Below, in pieces: positions 12,001 to 22,679 of a DNA stretch of 53,796 nt. A program made the position numbers and the translations under genes. Source of the DNA: Ectocarpus siliculosus. Its lineage: Eukaryota; Sar; Phaeophyceae; Ectocarpales; Ectocarpaceae. Where the stretch lies: contig FN649740.1 of NCBI GenBank assembly GCA_000310025.1, forward strand, positions 1,726,592 through 1,780,387. The letters are read 5' to 3'. Position 1 is the first letter of the stretch. Each line of letters begins with the position of its first letter. The notes beneath the pieces were generated by a model. The model saw only the letters and a list, made by a program, of their open reading frames with translations, did not search any database and had not been told where the DNA came from.

Positions 12001-13555
12001 CAATAAAAAAATTGCAACGCCCAAGCGTTATGTATGGTCAACTCGAGCCAAACACAGCAGCAAGTCAAACCTTGAAAGCAGGGGATTTGAAAATTGCGTA
12101 AGACAATCATCTGTTCGTGAGGTATCTTCCCAGTAGTAGGCAAAGTAGGAAGGAAAATAATTAGCCATCGGTGATCGGTCCTGTGGGAACAACGCTCCGT
12201 CCTGTCCAGGACGCGTGGTCAATGGTCTAACCGCTAAGGCGTACAAAACGTAAGAGTACGCCCCCCCCCCCCCCCACTGTCTACAAACCACCCATCCATG
12301 CCAGAATACACTGCTGTACACCTTGGAGACCACGGAATAACATCTATTATTAGTTTTTGCTAATCTATTAGTATTTGCTACTCTGGTGCCTGTTTGCTGC
12401 TGCTACTGTGTTGTGATTCGCACCAAAAATAAGGAGGAATCACACTGGGTACGGGCCTACAAATAACGAACAAAATTGTTGTGCAACACAAATAAAATAT
12501 ACATTTCATATCAGGCTAGACCCTGTTAGAGAAGGTCGTGTTCAAGAGAGGTCTTCTTGGTCATGCACACCCCTCTCTCAAACCGTAGCCTCCACTGTAA
12601 CTACATATGCCACAAAAAGAAACGTCCGCGACTGGGGAAACCGCTGCGCAGCACACAACAGCAGCAAACAGTTGAGATGAAGGTACACCAGATCGGACAC
12701 GGAACGGACCACAACGTAAGTGGACGTATTTGGGTATTTGGGAGAGTATCTTCGTGCGGGGCGAGGGTAATCGTTTGCAGCCAACGGAGTAGAGGCGGGT
12801 CGCGGTATATCTAAAATATGCCAAACAGCCGTCTGGGTCGCCAACCTCCACGCAACACTACCACACTGCAGCTGCTGTTGCTCCCCAGTCTGTGTGCTGC
12901 TGCTGTATCCGGCAACAGCACATCGCCAGGGCTGCTCAGATCCATAGTTTGAAGGCAATCCGTCCCGCTACAGCAGTACAGCAGTACTTCCGTGTCACCC
13001 GCCCTCGTCACACAAGGGGTATGAAAAAATATCGAAGTTTCGAAAAAAGTGTGGTGCGCACCTGCACCTTGTATGGTCTGTCACGTAGTGGGCAATCGGA
13101 AGGGAAAAGGAAGAGACAGCCAACACCCACCAAATCCACCGACTATATACTGCTGTTGCACGACGCACCCCCTCGCTTGCATCCTACAGCAGTCTCACCT
13201 CCAGAGTGACGTACGAGTGGCGGATGTCGACGACCTTCTGGGACCACATCAGAGACCTGTCGCCGCTGAAGTAGTTGATGATGGCGCCTCTGCCGCCCGT
13301 GATCACGAGAGGGTTGCCCTCCACGCCGGCGTTCATCGTCACGATCGGCTCGCGGTAGATCCCGTCTGCCAAAGATATGATGTCGCCGGCGCCGGCCACC
13401 TCTAGCGCTGCGGTGAGCGTCATGGGACTGCCGTCGGGGGACACCTCGTACATGGCGGCGTTCGTGCCGGTGGCGAGGGCGGCGAGCGCTGCTGTGGCGA
13501 GACGCAGGGCAGCGCCGCCCGCTGTCTTGTTGGTGCATGAAGAAGAAGAAGTCAT
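3062..13555 (-). CDS. Secreted right-handed parallel beta-helix protein with Ser-rich linker and Cys-rich C-terminal module
   Basis: Seven exons read on the minus strand: 13555-13199, 6019-5847, 5249-5046, 4710-4558, 4287-4200, 3947-3829 and 3566-3062. Phases close exactly, giving 1599 nt and 532 residues. All donors are GTGAGN, GTAAGN or GTAGGA. Residues 1-34 form a signal peptide (an Ala/Leu core ending near GTNAA). About residues 35-370 are beta-helix rungs: repeated short hydrophobic strands, G-containing turns, and phrases such as GFTIDG, QNNDIENCG and GHTIDGF. The fold is typical of pectate-lyase-like or alginate-active proteins and their non-enzymatic relatives; no catalytic set can be assigned by eye. 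A Pro/Thr/Ser linker with about 30 consecutive Ser follows, then a C-terminal module with paired Cys (YYCCAASCGGCGGEGC and a later GCC) ending in APCIMDVYQG. It probably acts in the cell wall or is extracellular. The first intron is 7179 bp and full of transposon debris. The join across it (SYVTLE to GFTIDG) reads as continuous beta-helix. Confidence 0.82.
3264..3352. repeat. GAG/GAA (Ser-codon) trinucleotide tract inside exon 7
   Basis: Plus strand is GGAGGA/AGAGGAAGA repeats. On the coding minus strand this is TCC/TCT, a polyserine tract of about 30 residues between the acidic Pro/Thr linker and the Cys-rich tail. The mix of TCC and TCT codons suggests it is not a fresh single-codon expansion. 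The antisense poly-Glu frame is a shadow. Confidence 0.85.
4434..4549. repeat. 57-bp tandem duplication within intron 4 of the beta-helix gene
   Basis: The segment beginning TCTTTGTATTCTCCGGTGGT occurs at 4441 and again at 4498, differing at one or two bases (ATCAGC versus AACAGC). It ends just before the exon 4 donor at 4557, so the intron grew by local duplication. Confidence 0.85.
7729..8022 (-). mobile_element. tRNA-derived SINE, copy 1
   Basis: About 294 bp nearly identical to 44572-44867. Read on the minus strand it starts with a tRNA-like head holding a B box (GGTTCGAGTCC) and an A-box-like GTGGTCTCGTTGG, then about 220 bp of unrelated body. It has no poly-A at its 3' end here (near 7729), unlike copy 2. 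Pol III transcription would be expected from the internal boxes. It sits inside the intron-1 gypsy relic. Confidence 0.8.
8109..8123. repeat. Short interstitial CCCTAA run
   Basis: About two and a half copies of CCCTAA. Too short to be a telomere; it could be a chance or repair-derived interstitial telomere-like sequence. Confidence 0.5.
8884..9040. repeat. (ATGT)n microsatellite, about 155 bp
   Basis: A long run of ATGT with a few GTATGT interruptions, the largest tetranucleotide array in the window. It lies in intron 1 of the beta-helix gene. Poly(YVCM) and poly(HTYI) frames across it are repeat artefacts. Confidence 0.95.
9969..10047 (+). repeat. TTG-headed dispersed module (truncated copy)
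   Basis: A (TTG)n run is followed by ACTTCACATTAAAAACCG, TTCCAATCTCTCTCTACCCA and GTACCTTC. The same module begins the repeats at 39040 and 50007. Here it interrupts the gypsy reading frame just before its RT domain, so it was probably inserted later. Confidence 0.7.
10471..11208 (+). pseudogene. Ty3/gypsy integrase core, interrupted
   Basis: The frame carries the end of the zinc-binding region (CQACQRRK) and a D-D-E catalytic core: Asp in RISVDLVEYK, Asp in LHSDQGTEF, Glu in NSVSEREHST. It continues past a TAA at 10972 into a C-terminal section (MHETPFFLMFGRQPLSPV). The spacing is normal for a gypsy integrase. The in-frame stop and the missing upstream RT show that it is a relic. Confidence 0.85.
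12187..12262 (-). repeat. G-rich short dispersed element, diverged copy
   Basis: Read on the minus strand, a G run is followed by GGTTAGACCATTGACCACGC and GGACGGAGCG, in the same order as the copies at 50096, 51465 and 51594. It is more diverged than those. It may be a SINE head, but no clear pair of A and B boxes was found. Confidence 0.55.
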
Positions 13556-13599
13556 GGTATAGCGCGATGAGCTTCTTCGTACAAGGGGATGGGAGGAAG

Positions 13600-16500
13600 G
13601 GGGGGAGAGTGGCGAAGATCAGGGGGAGAATGAGAGTGAGAGGCAGTGTGAGAGGGGTGGCACAGCCACAGAGGTTGTGGATGCAACGGTAAATTAGCCA
13701 ACGCACACTTGGTTTTGCGTATACCCCGTTCCAGAATTTGGCCGTTCGCTGCGGGCCCGCACGAACATTGTCATGTTCCGAAACAAATATTCTCCCGTGA
13801 GTTGTAACTGGTCCTCCTTCTCGTTGATTCTTTTTCCTCATGTTCTTCTGTTCTTCGCCGTCACAACGTGTGACGACAGACAGAGCTGCGGTTGACTTTT
13901 TTTCCGTTGCATCCTGTTTTTGTGGCCGTCGACTGCTGAGAGGAGCGTTGCGTGGACCGGTGGACATCTCGAGGGTTCCGAAAACCCAGCCAGCAGAACA
14001 GAGGTCGGGACGCAAACCGAGGTTTTCGTACCCGGATGTAAGGTTGGGGGGAGGAGGACGAACATCTTTTCCGTGGCGGGCAAGAGGAAGGTTGTCAAAG
14101 CGTCGGAAGTTTTTGGAAGCATGGTGTGTGTGGTTCTTCTTGTTGTTCCGACGTACCCGTACTGCTGTATACAGCAGCAGCAGTACTGGTACCTTTTTAT
14201 TTACCGGCTGGATTTCGGAACCCATTACACCCATGTCCAGACATCCATACAACCACACAACGCCCGGAGTCAACGGCTTCTTGGTTGTGGTAGACAAGAT
14301 GGGGACACGAGAGAATGGTACACCACACCCAAACCAAAAAAGCATCTTCCTTGCGCAAGTTGCTTTGATTGAGGAGAGGCCCTCCCTCCCCTGATTGGAT
14401 CCACGAATCAGCCCGGGCCTGTGAGATCCAACTCTGAGTGCAGGCTACGGGTAGTCTAGAATATACGCGAGGGATGGCCACACAATAAGCTGGATCTCAT
14501 GAAGATTCAACACGCACCACGCATTGAACCGATGAAAATATGAATATTTGACCCAACAACAACAACAGAGAGCAGTCCAGCTACAGCAGCAGTGTAGTGT
14601 TGTTCATGTACGCGGACAGAACCCGCGACCATCCACAGGAAGATATAATAGCATTGTAGATAGATAGCCTGCTCGTGTACTTCTTTTCCGAGAGCGCCAA
14701 CAGCATCTTATAGTTGTCTTCTATCTGTCTGTCTGTCTGTGAAAAGACAAACAACTACTGTACTGCCTGCGCTTCGCATCATGCTAAATGTATACTTCTC
14801 AGGATGTTGCACCACATTAGACTTGATTTTAGGGTGGACCCAACGTGGAGGCGATTCGTTTTTTCGCCACGGGATCCCACGCGACGTGCCACACGTGAAT
14901 CTGCGAAGAAATTGCTCTTCCGTCTAATGCGGTGGTACCCGTGGAAGAACTCAGCAAACCAGGAAGCAGTGCGAACGTACGAACGTTAACAGCAATGTTG
15001 TATGTTGGATTGCGATCACGTGACTACCTTGCTGGTGACTTTTTACCAATATGGTCATGGTCCTGTTTCAAACTGTATACAACAACCGCATCCAATGCTT
15101 GCTTCGTTCCACCTGTCTGTACTGTCTGTTTCTTCATTTATCCGACTTACATATGTCATCTACAACACCAAAATCCTATGCAGAGAGACACGGACCACTC
15201 ACTGCTGCTTGCTGTAGACAACAAAGAGCGCATGTGGATCTGTTCCCACCAACTTCCCGGCTTCTGTCCGGTGTTGGAAACATTGCGTCCGGCTTCCTTC
15301 GAACGTTCCACATACCGCCTGCGGACATATATATATATAAGCAACATTAAGGACACAGGCTTTCCTCGTTGGGGGGGAGGCCCAGGTCGCAGTAGTCTTT
15401 TCCCACTACTAAGGGCTGGCAGTTCTCTTCGTCGAGATTTAGAGAGGAGAGGGTCTCAGAAGAGAGAGACAAGAGAGAGTGTGCCGCCGAAGGGGCAAGG
15501 GAGACCAAGCCCGAGGGTCTCGGATTCCCAAGCTCCACAGGTGGCGCCAAGAGGGACGCATCCACAGTCGGGTCTCTTGCTGATCAACCATCAGTAAGAT
15601 CCTCCGTTCGGATCGTATCTTGGTCCTACTTTTGTATGTGCAACAATAATGAATGGTTACAGCACTTCTACACCTGTCATCCACATCATGCATCCTACAA
15701 CATCAACAACTTTCTTAGACGTAACCACGATGTACACTACAAAAAACGCGACTCCTTGTGTCCACACATGAGCACCCTGTCAAGCTGTGTTATCCCACGT
15801 GTGTCTTGTGATCCACAGCAACGGCGGATGTGACAAGCAGATTCGTACAACAATTATTATAACATCAAACATCATCATGATCTTCCGATTCAATAATAAT
15901 AGCATTCAATCAAGCATTATTATTTGCAAAAGAAACACGGAATAATACCATCCGGTCGGTTCACGACAATCAATTTGTCATCTACCTGCGACGATACGCG
16001 TCGTCCTAGCCGGAACGCTGCACTCGCCACCACGACGTGGCGCCCTACGAACTACTGCATACTCTGGTGGAACTTATCTTCTTGCGAACGCTGAGGTATG
16101 ACACCTGAAGCATTGTACGCGTTCGCAGCCATTGGTCGACAGTACGCTAAAATGTTCGGATGGCGACGCGTCGACCAGACGACTTTGGCCTACATAGACA
16201 TAGACATGCGAACAGATGTCCAAACTACACCCAATTAATCCGATGAAAGCTACCTGTTGCATGCATATAGTTGTCGTACACGCCTTGACAACATTGTCGT
16301 TTGATCCCTCAACGCTGTGTATGTGCATCATCTCCTTCCTGCAGAAATCAATCAACGAAAAATGGGCGATTCTGTTCAACCCCCATCATCAGTATTTACA
16401 GCGAGCGCTGGGTCTAAAGACCATTCAGGATTCGCCTCTCTTTTGATCGATAACTCTTGCCCCCCCCACAACACGACTCTTTCCGGCTTTCAACCACTAC

Positions 16501-16680
16501 ATCTACTCGCGAAGCCCGGCAGCCATACCACGCATGATGGCCGCCCGCCCTATTGGGGGGCGGGGGGCCAATCGTTCCCCCTAGTTCTTTTGTAAGCTGT
16601 ACCCGTTGTAGTGCCCGTTCCAAAGCAGAAAATCTATTGTTTAGGAGCAAACTGGTTCGGTTGAAGGGCTCTCATTGGCC
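13600..16680. other. Intergenic, no supportable gene
   Basis: About 3 kb upstream of the beta-helix gene start, with scattered open frames on both strands and no recognisable domain or exon chain. CAGCAG and TTG runs are frequent. The promoter of the beta-helix gene should lie just above 13555, but I see no motif that fixes it. Confidence 0.5.
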
Positions 16681-16681
16681 G

Positions 16682-16772
16682 CCCATGGGCTTCCCACGCG
16701 GGCTACCCACGGGCATGCCCATGGGTCACCCATGGGTCGCCCATGGGTCACCCATGGGGCTGCCCATGGGCA
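16682..16772. repeat. Array of CCCATGGG palindromes
   Basis: About eight CCCATGGG-like octamers in 90 bp, spaced 8-10 bp apart with GTCA, GTCG or CTG between them. Each unit is self-complementary, so the array looks alike on both strands and can form cruciforms. Every frame is open, giving short MGHPW/GLPMG peptides that are probably not translated. Confidence 0.8.
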
Positions 16773-17031
16773 TAAAGGGATGCCCGAGTTGCGCGATCAC
16801 CTTCTCGGATCTGGCGACAAAATCCTTGCCGAAGCCAGTCCCTACGACCGTATTTGAGGTATAAGTCGATTTGCACGATTCCCTCTCACAGTCCCGGCAT
16901 TTATCTAAAACATAAATGAAAATGCCCGATTCCAACACTAAACTCAAGGTAACCTCTTGCCAACATCTACTGCATAAAGATTTTGGATTTTTGGACCATT
17001 AGGAGGCTTTATGGCGGTTGCAAGACATTTC

Positions 17032-17084
17032 ACTATAGATATTCAAATGTCTGAATATCTATAGTGAGATTTGAATATCTATAG
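17032..17084. repeat. Hairpin plus third half-copy of an ATAGATATTCA motif
   Basis: CACTATAGATATTCA and its exact reverse complement TGAATATCTATAGTG form a 15-bp stem with a 6-base loop (about 17032-17067). A third arm, TTGAATATCTATAGTGG, follows directly. It lies about 480 bp upstream of the recombinase ATG. It could be an element end or recombinase site, or simply a decayed insertion. Confidence 0.75.
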
Positions 17085-17337
17085 TGGAATATGAAAACAT
17101 GAATTCAAAACCATGTGTTGTAAGGACCCACTCACTCCACCCATCAACCCACCCACCACCCATCCACCCACTCACCTACTCACCCACACACCCACACACT
17201 CATCCACCCACCCATCCACCTATTCAACTTAAACCAACCGACCCACACCCACCGCCCCCAACGATGAATCGTGTCAAGTACAGACAGCTGGAGATACAGG
17301 TGGACGCCGATTCGTGGTGGAGAAATGGCGTCTCAGG

Positions 17338-17383
17338 TAAACATGCTTTGGCGGTATTTTTAAACATGCTTTGGCGGTATTTT
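17338..17383. repeat. 23-bp tandem duplication
   Basis: The block AAACATGCTTTGGCGGTATT plus a T run occurs twice in tandem, just after a GTAAAC donor-like site at 17337. Confidence 0.8.
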
Positions 17384-17564
17384 GTTCTAGCACCAGTCTA
17401 CGCACACAGCAACGAACGTTTGACGCACCAGCCAAAGGTCGCGAACCTTGTTTCTAGTCACGAACAAATGTCTCTGGTTCATGTATCCTTTCCCCATCAC
17501 GTGGTTCGCATAGAGTGCCGCAAGGCGGGGCGGAAGAAACCGTACGGCTACAGTTCCGGGAAAG

Positions 17565-20500
17565 ATGCCGACCGGAGCTGACAAGAAAGATCAAGACCAC
17601 GATCACTGGCGTAAAAGGGAGGCGGTGTGGGCAGGCTGGGGTGATCAGGAAGCTTATGACAAAAAGATGGCCGAGACGAAGGAGAAACGCGACGCTGCGC
17701 GTGAGGTGCACGAGGCCAACCAGAAGAAAAGACAGGCGGAGTTGGAGGCTGCTTCTTCAACACCACACGTAACCGAGAGGCAGGAGGAGGGTTCCGACGG
17801 AAACGTGAGTATGATCAGACGGCACACGGTCCGACCACACATCGGTTGCACTTGTGTACGCCACCGCCTTCCGCTCCGCCTTTCGCGCCGCCTTTCGATT
17901 AAGTTGGCACCGTCTCCCCATCTCTCTCACCCAAAAAAACAGTGTCAGTCCAAAAGGGCGGTGGGAACGGAGCAAGCGCAACATCATCCGGTTGGTGGAC
18001 GAAAGAGAGCGAAAACAACGGCCGCTGCGACTCCTGAAGACAATCGTCTCGAGGCTATGGACGTGGACGGAGTTGGTGGCAACGTTGGTGGCGACTTTGG
18101 TGGAGATGGCAGCGATGACGACGGTGGCAGCGATGGCGGCAGCGGTAGCGGTGGCGGCAATGGCAGCGACAGAGGGACAGGGAGCGGGGGTGGCCCTGTG
18201 CGAAAGGTCACGTACAAACAACGACCAAAGCTATACTATTCTACCAAAATAACCGCACGCCTGGTTGAGCCGTGGCAGGACGGAAGTCGCGAGTGGATGG
18301 ACAGCAAAAAAGAGTCGGGTGGTGAAAAAGCTCAGGAGAGGGGTGGTACGTTCTCCCGCGCAGCAAATGAACCCAGCGGAAACACTTCGATACCCGTCAT
18401 GGTCAAACTCCTGGGTGATGGCCTTTGTGCTGACCAGGGAGAGGGTGATATCGAGATCTCAGACGGGGTGTACTACAAGCGTGCCGAGTTAAGGACCTTG
18501 CAGTATTACTACGACAAGTCCTACGCGTTCGACCCGAAGAACATCGGTGTGGTTCTCAGCGAGACGGGCGTCAAGATCGATAGCCGAATCCACGCGGTGA
18601 AATCAGTCGATCACGGCAAATACACGCTGGAAGGTCGGGAATCCAGAATTACCCAGTGGGAGCTTCTGGAAAACCGGTGCGATGAGAGGGTGACACTGGA
18701 CACCGATCTTCGGCGGTTCATCCTCCATCTGGTGACAAAGTATACGGTCATGATGGGTTCGGTTGTACCGGCTCTCAGCGGCGTGGTCACTGGGATGCTC
18801 TGGAACCCGAACGATGCCATCGACAGAGCCAGTAGGAGTGGTGATGACACAGATCCGGAGAGAAAGATGAAGATTAGCGAGCTGATGTCAATCAAAGTGC
18901 GCGTGGATACTCTGCGGGACTTGTCGCTGGCTGTCTTCACCAAAATCCCCGTGGAAGCCACCCTCGGCGCAAACTTCTGGTCAGACCGACACGATGAGTC
19001 CTTGAAGGATTTCGCCGCACAACCTGGGTCGCTGAGCCAGCTGAACTTTCTAGGCGGGCTAGGATGTGTCGCCGACGACGATCTATTGTAGTACAGGGGT
19101 GCTTATTCACGGGAGATATTGTGAGAGGGGGGCATACCTTAGCACCGCCGGCAGAGCGTGTGCGTGGTTCCTGGGAAGAGAAGCTCAACATCGTCAGCAA
19201 GTTGTTGACGTGTGCTTACCGATTGGGCCGCCCGGGTAACCTCCTCGAAGCATATCAACCATGCACTCTGCAAGAATGCAAGCTCTTGCAAGAACAACAT
19301 AGCCAGTGGTCCGCCAACATCACACATAGCCTGAAAAATCTGAGCGTTCGTGATACCAGGAGCGCCAATGTCATCGACAGCGAGCTCGGAGGGGACATGT
19401 CGTACGCGCTGCGTTTCGCTCTGGCGCGATGCAAAACGTTTGTTCACAACGTGCCACCCGTGGTTATCGTTCGATGTGGGATCAGGGACGCGGCCAAGTA
19501 TGGGCGGGTAGGCCTGCACTCGTTGGACACGACGTTCTTCAGCCACGCAAGGTTTAGCCCCCGTCTTCTCGAGCACGTGCTGGGTGCCGACAGCAGCCAC
19601 GGTGCGGTGCAGAGGACCCTGGATCACTGCCATTCGTTCTTCCAGAACGCGAGGAATCTGCGAAAACACGTGGCAGCTAAAACCAACGGCGGCGTCGGAG
19701 ACGGGATAAAACTCCGTAAACAGAGGGTGCCATTGGTGGAGAACACACCGGAGGAGAGGGAGGAAACCATGGACATGTTTGTGGGGGCCATGTCCGCCAA
19801 CGGGTGCCAGCGCGTGATGGAAGCCATTGACAAAGTCGACCCCGGTTTCGTCGACTGGGGCCTGGACCGTCTCACGGAAGCGAAGAACGCTTCAACGCTT
19901 TTCGAATTGGACGACATCGGTGGAGAAGAGCACCTGCTCGGCAAAACGTCCGAGGGAGTCGCAGAGGGTGAGAAGATGGTGGTGACGCTGTTGAAGGCGC
20001 TGGACGAGGATGGCGTCGATTCAAAAGATTTCGTCCTCTTCAGCGTGGCTACGCATCTGGCAATGCTTTTCAACGGAGCCACCCTGCGCCCCCAGGATTT
20101 CTTCGGACTGGTTGGTAAGACCACCTACTTCAAACCGAGCGTCGGAAGAATGATGATCCGGCTCCCGGCAGAAGGGAAGCAGACAGAGTCCGCCGAAGAA
20201 TCTTTGTCGACAGTTTGCATGGAACACGGCATAGAGGGCGCAGAAGTTGTGCGGTGGTTGGCGGTGATGGCACTGGTTGGGCGGCCGTTCCTCAAGAACG
20301 CCAACGGAGGGGAGCTAGACACAAGATTCGGTCCGCTGGGAATAGATGGGAAGGCTCTCAGCCAAGGTGTATTCGGCACAATACTAGAGGAAACCGGGCT
20401 GGCGTTTTTCGGGCTGGACAACGTTGACGTCAACGCCCTTCGGACCGCCCAGGACACGCTGGCCGTCGAGCACGTCATCGAGCTTGGATTCACCCTGGAC

Positions 20501-21631
20501 GCCATGTGCCTCGATGAACTAGCTTAAGATCAGAGGACCTCGAAAACGGTGAGTCAGTTATTCGACATAGCGCTTTGTGAGCGTGTGTTCGTTTTCATTT
20601 TGTATGCTAGAAACTTTGGGAGCTAAAAACTGTCACACTTCCCCTGTTTTACACCACACCCACCCTCAGAACGTCACCGACATCTACAACGCGAGACGCT
20701 CCGACCCGGTTAGCGTGATAAAGAAGTTCAAGGAGGGGGAAGTGTCTTTCAAGGGGGGCATCAGGAGAATGCTGGACGAGCGACGTCTCCGGCTCAGCGG
20801 GGGATCGGACACCTCCTCGGATGCCAGCAGCACGACCGACGAAGACCTTGACGTTCAGTTCATCCGAGTCGAGAAGGAGCTGAAGTTGAAGACGAAGGAA
20901 CTCGAGATGGCGAGAGTGGAGGACGAACTCCGCCTCCGCAAGTCTGGCGCATGGTTCGTGACTGGCCCTGCCGCCGGCGCCGTACCTGCCACCGGCTCGT
21001 CTACTGATGCGGCACCCATGACTGGGACTGCTGCTTGCGCTACAAACATCCCTGCTCGCGCTGCTATCTCGAGCGTGCCCAAGAGCGCCGCACCCGTAAC
21101 TGGCTCTGCAGATGGTACTGCATCCGCTTCTGGCGTGGCTGTCTCGAAACAACTTAAGCAAGGCCGGGGCCCGTACAAAAAGGTGAGCGCATTTGTTCCT
21201 TTATACAAGTATTATGAGAAGAGTTGGGGTTAGGTGCGGGAACACACAACATTTTTGAGAAAAAGAACGCTAATGCTGTACAATACTCACGAATCAAATG
21301 CAGACGTCGCGGACAACCGACGAGGCCGAACGCGAAGAGGTGAAGGCGATGGTGAAGGCGGTTGGCGAAGCCTTCCAGCGGGCCAAGGTCAGGACCAAGA
21401 TCAGCGGCAAGAGAGACGCTGTTCATCACTACATGGCTTTGCCCAGCAACCAAGCTTCGAGGATTTATCTGGTTAGGTACTTGGTAAAGAACGACGTCGA
21501 ATTCGCCCCAGGGGTGGTACGTCAATAGCAAGCATTCCACGGCCAAAGGCTCCCTCGCGTTCGACAAACTAGTTGGTTTGGTACAGGACCAGGTCGAGGG
21601 TTTCCAGTGGAGTTCGTGGCGCGACATGTAG
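17565..21631 (+). pseudogene. Crypton-like tyrosine recombinase gene, multi-exon, disrupted
   Basis: Exon-like blocks: 17565-17804, 17943-about 19090, about 19090-20548, 20670-21182, 21304-21516 and 21587-21631. The acidic or Gly/Ser-rich N-terminal part is followed by a helical domain and a tyrosine-recombinase core. Arg I is in FNGATLRPQDFF (codon 20086), a Lys-containing beta-turn follows near 20177, Arg II is in NALRTAQDT (20441; the usual HxxR has Asn for His), and the nucleophile is probably Tyr in NVTDIYNAR (20685). Fourteen residues separate LA from that Tyr, as in LAxQ...TS...HY integrases. The C-terminal part is coiled-coil-like and then basic, ending FQWSSWRDM. Two defects: a 1- or 2-nt frame change near 19085-19095, and an in-frame TAA at 20525 just before the last exon of the core. 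An exon-like ATG block at 17264-17336 does not join in phase with 17565. The introns suggest a long-resident or host-adapted element. Superfamily confidence is moderate; the Crypton label is inference. Confidence 0.62.
17805..17942 (+). other. Stop-free 138-nt putative intron in the recombinase gene
   Basis: Starts GTGAGT and ends in a pyrimidine-rich CTCACCC...CAG. Its length is a multiple of three with no in-frame stop, so retention would add 46 residues without breaking the frame. The splice consensus is strong and the encoded Arg/His-rich peptide is unlike its neighbours, so I read it as an intron. Confidence 0.55.
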
Positions 21632-22670
21632 GATGAAGCACGCGAGGGAATGATAGTCGTACTGGAAGCGATCAAGTCCGCGCACACACGCGCCAGAGCA
21701 AGGGGTGGTGGCGATAAGGTTTTGTGTAGGTTTCAAAATAGTCACGGTGATACGGTGTATCGACTCTCGTGTCATTTGTAGCCTACGGATCGTTAGGGGG
21801 TGGCACACTTAAACACGTTGCAGGGATTCCAGCTACCGGAAGTAATTCGGTGGTTTCGTGCTTCACTCGTAGAAGAGATGAACGACAAAGCGACGCCCCC
21901 AACCCACCACGCCGGCTCTGCACGTTCCGCGGGACACGTGCGGCCTGAATGTTGCTGTTGTGAAATTGCTATGCTGGGAACCGTTTTCAGTTATGTGCAT
22001 ACAACAGCACCGAGATCAAGTCCTAGAGAAAACAGAAAAGTCCTGGACAAGCCCCGGTGAAAAGTCTTGGAGCTTGCGTTTCACATCGGAGATTTCGGGC
22101 ACCGTAACGCTCTCCGGCGTCCTGGGACACATCTACGGTGGTTAGAGGAAGCAATTTGGAGAAGCATCGGCCTTTTTCGGGGCGTTTCGAAACATGTCGG
22201 AATTTGGCCTCAGATCCATCCACTTTTAAATAACTACTGCCGCTCCGCGTGCTTTAAACATATGCATGAGAGTAACCGAGTGGAATACGCGAAGAGGCAC
22301 TTATTCGCACCGATATCTTTTTTGCTCCACGTCTGCACCGGTCATCCGAGCTGAGGGCGAAGGTCACGTCCTGCCATACCTGTATATAACGCCGCATCGC
22401 GCGCCGAAACGGAACATTTTTTGGCGAACCGGTGTTCCACAGAAGGAGGGGGAGGGGGGCGGGAAGAAGAGGAAATCGGGGGGTGACGGGAGAGGGAAAT
22501 CGGGCAAGAAAAAGAGGGTAGGTTGATGTTGGGCTCCGACGATGTTGTTCCTGGGGAGCGGGATGGTGTGGCGTTTCGTTTTATGCTCATGGTTCAATAC
22601 ACAGTTCGGAATATGTTCAACCAAGACTTTGGCAAAAACACGACACAGACAGCACAAACTTGAAAACAGT
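21632..22670. other. No supportable gene
   Basis: Downstream of the recombinase there are only short frames without recognisable domains. A Gly/Lys-rich block at about 22440-22520 (KKRKSGGDGRGKSGKKKR) followed by GTAGGT could be an exon of the same element family as the coiled-coil fragment at 23037, but this is weak. Confidence 0.4.
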
Positions 22671-22679
22671 AAGTTGGAC

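Noticed and set aside
13143-14345. 400-codon minus-strand open frame
   Set aside because: It overlaps exon 1 of the beta-helix gene in a different frame and has Arg/His-rich composition typical of an antiphase reading; no domain.
17264-17336. First coding exon of the recombinase
   Set aside because: It has an ATG and a GTAAAC donor, but no acceptor joins it in frame to the block at 17565; joining at 17514 runs into TGA.
20525-20527. TAA as a recoded or read-through codon in the recombinase
   Set aside because: A second disruption near 19090 and no recoding signal make ordinary decay more likely.
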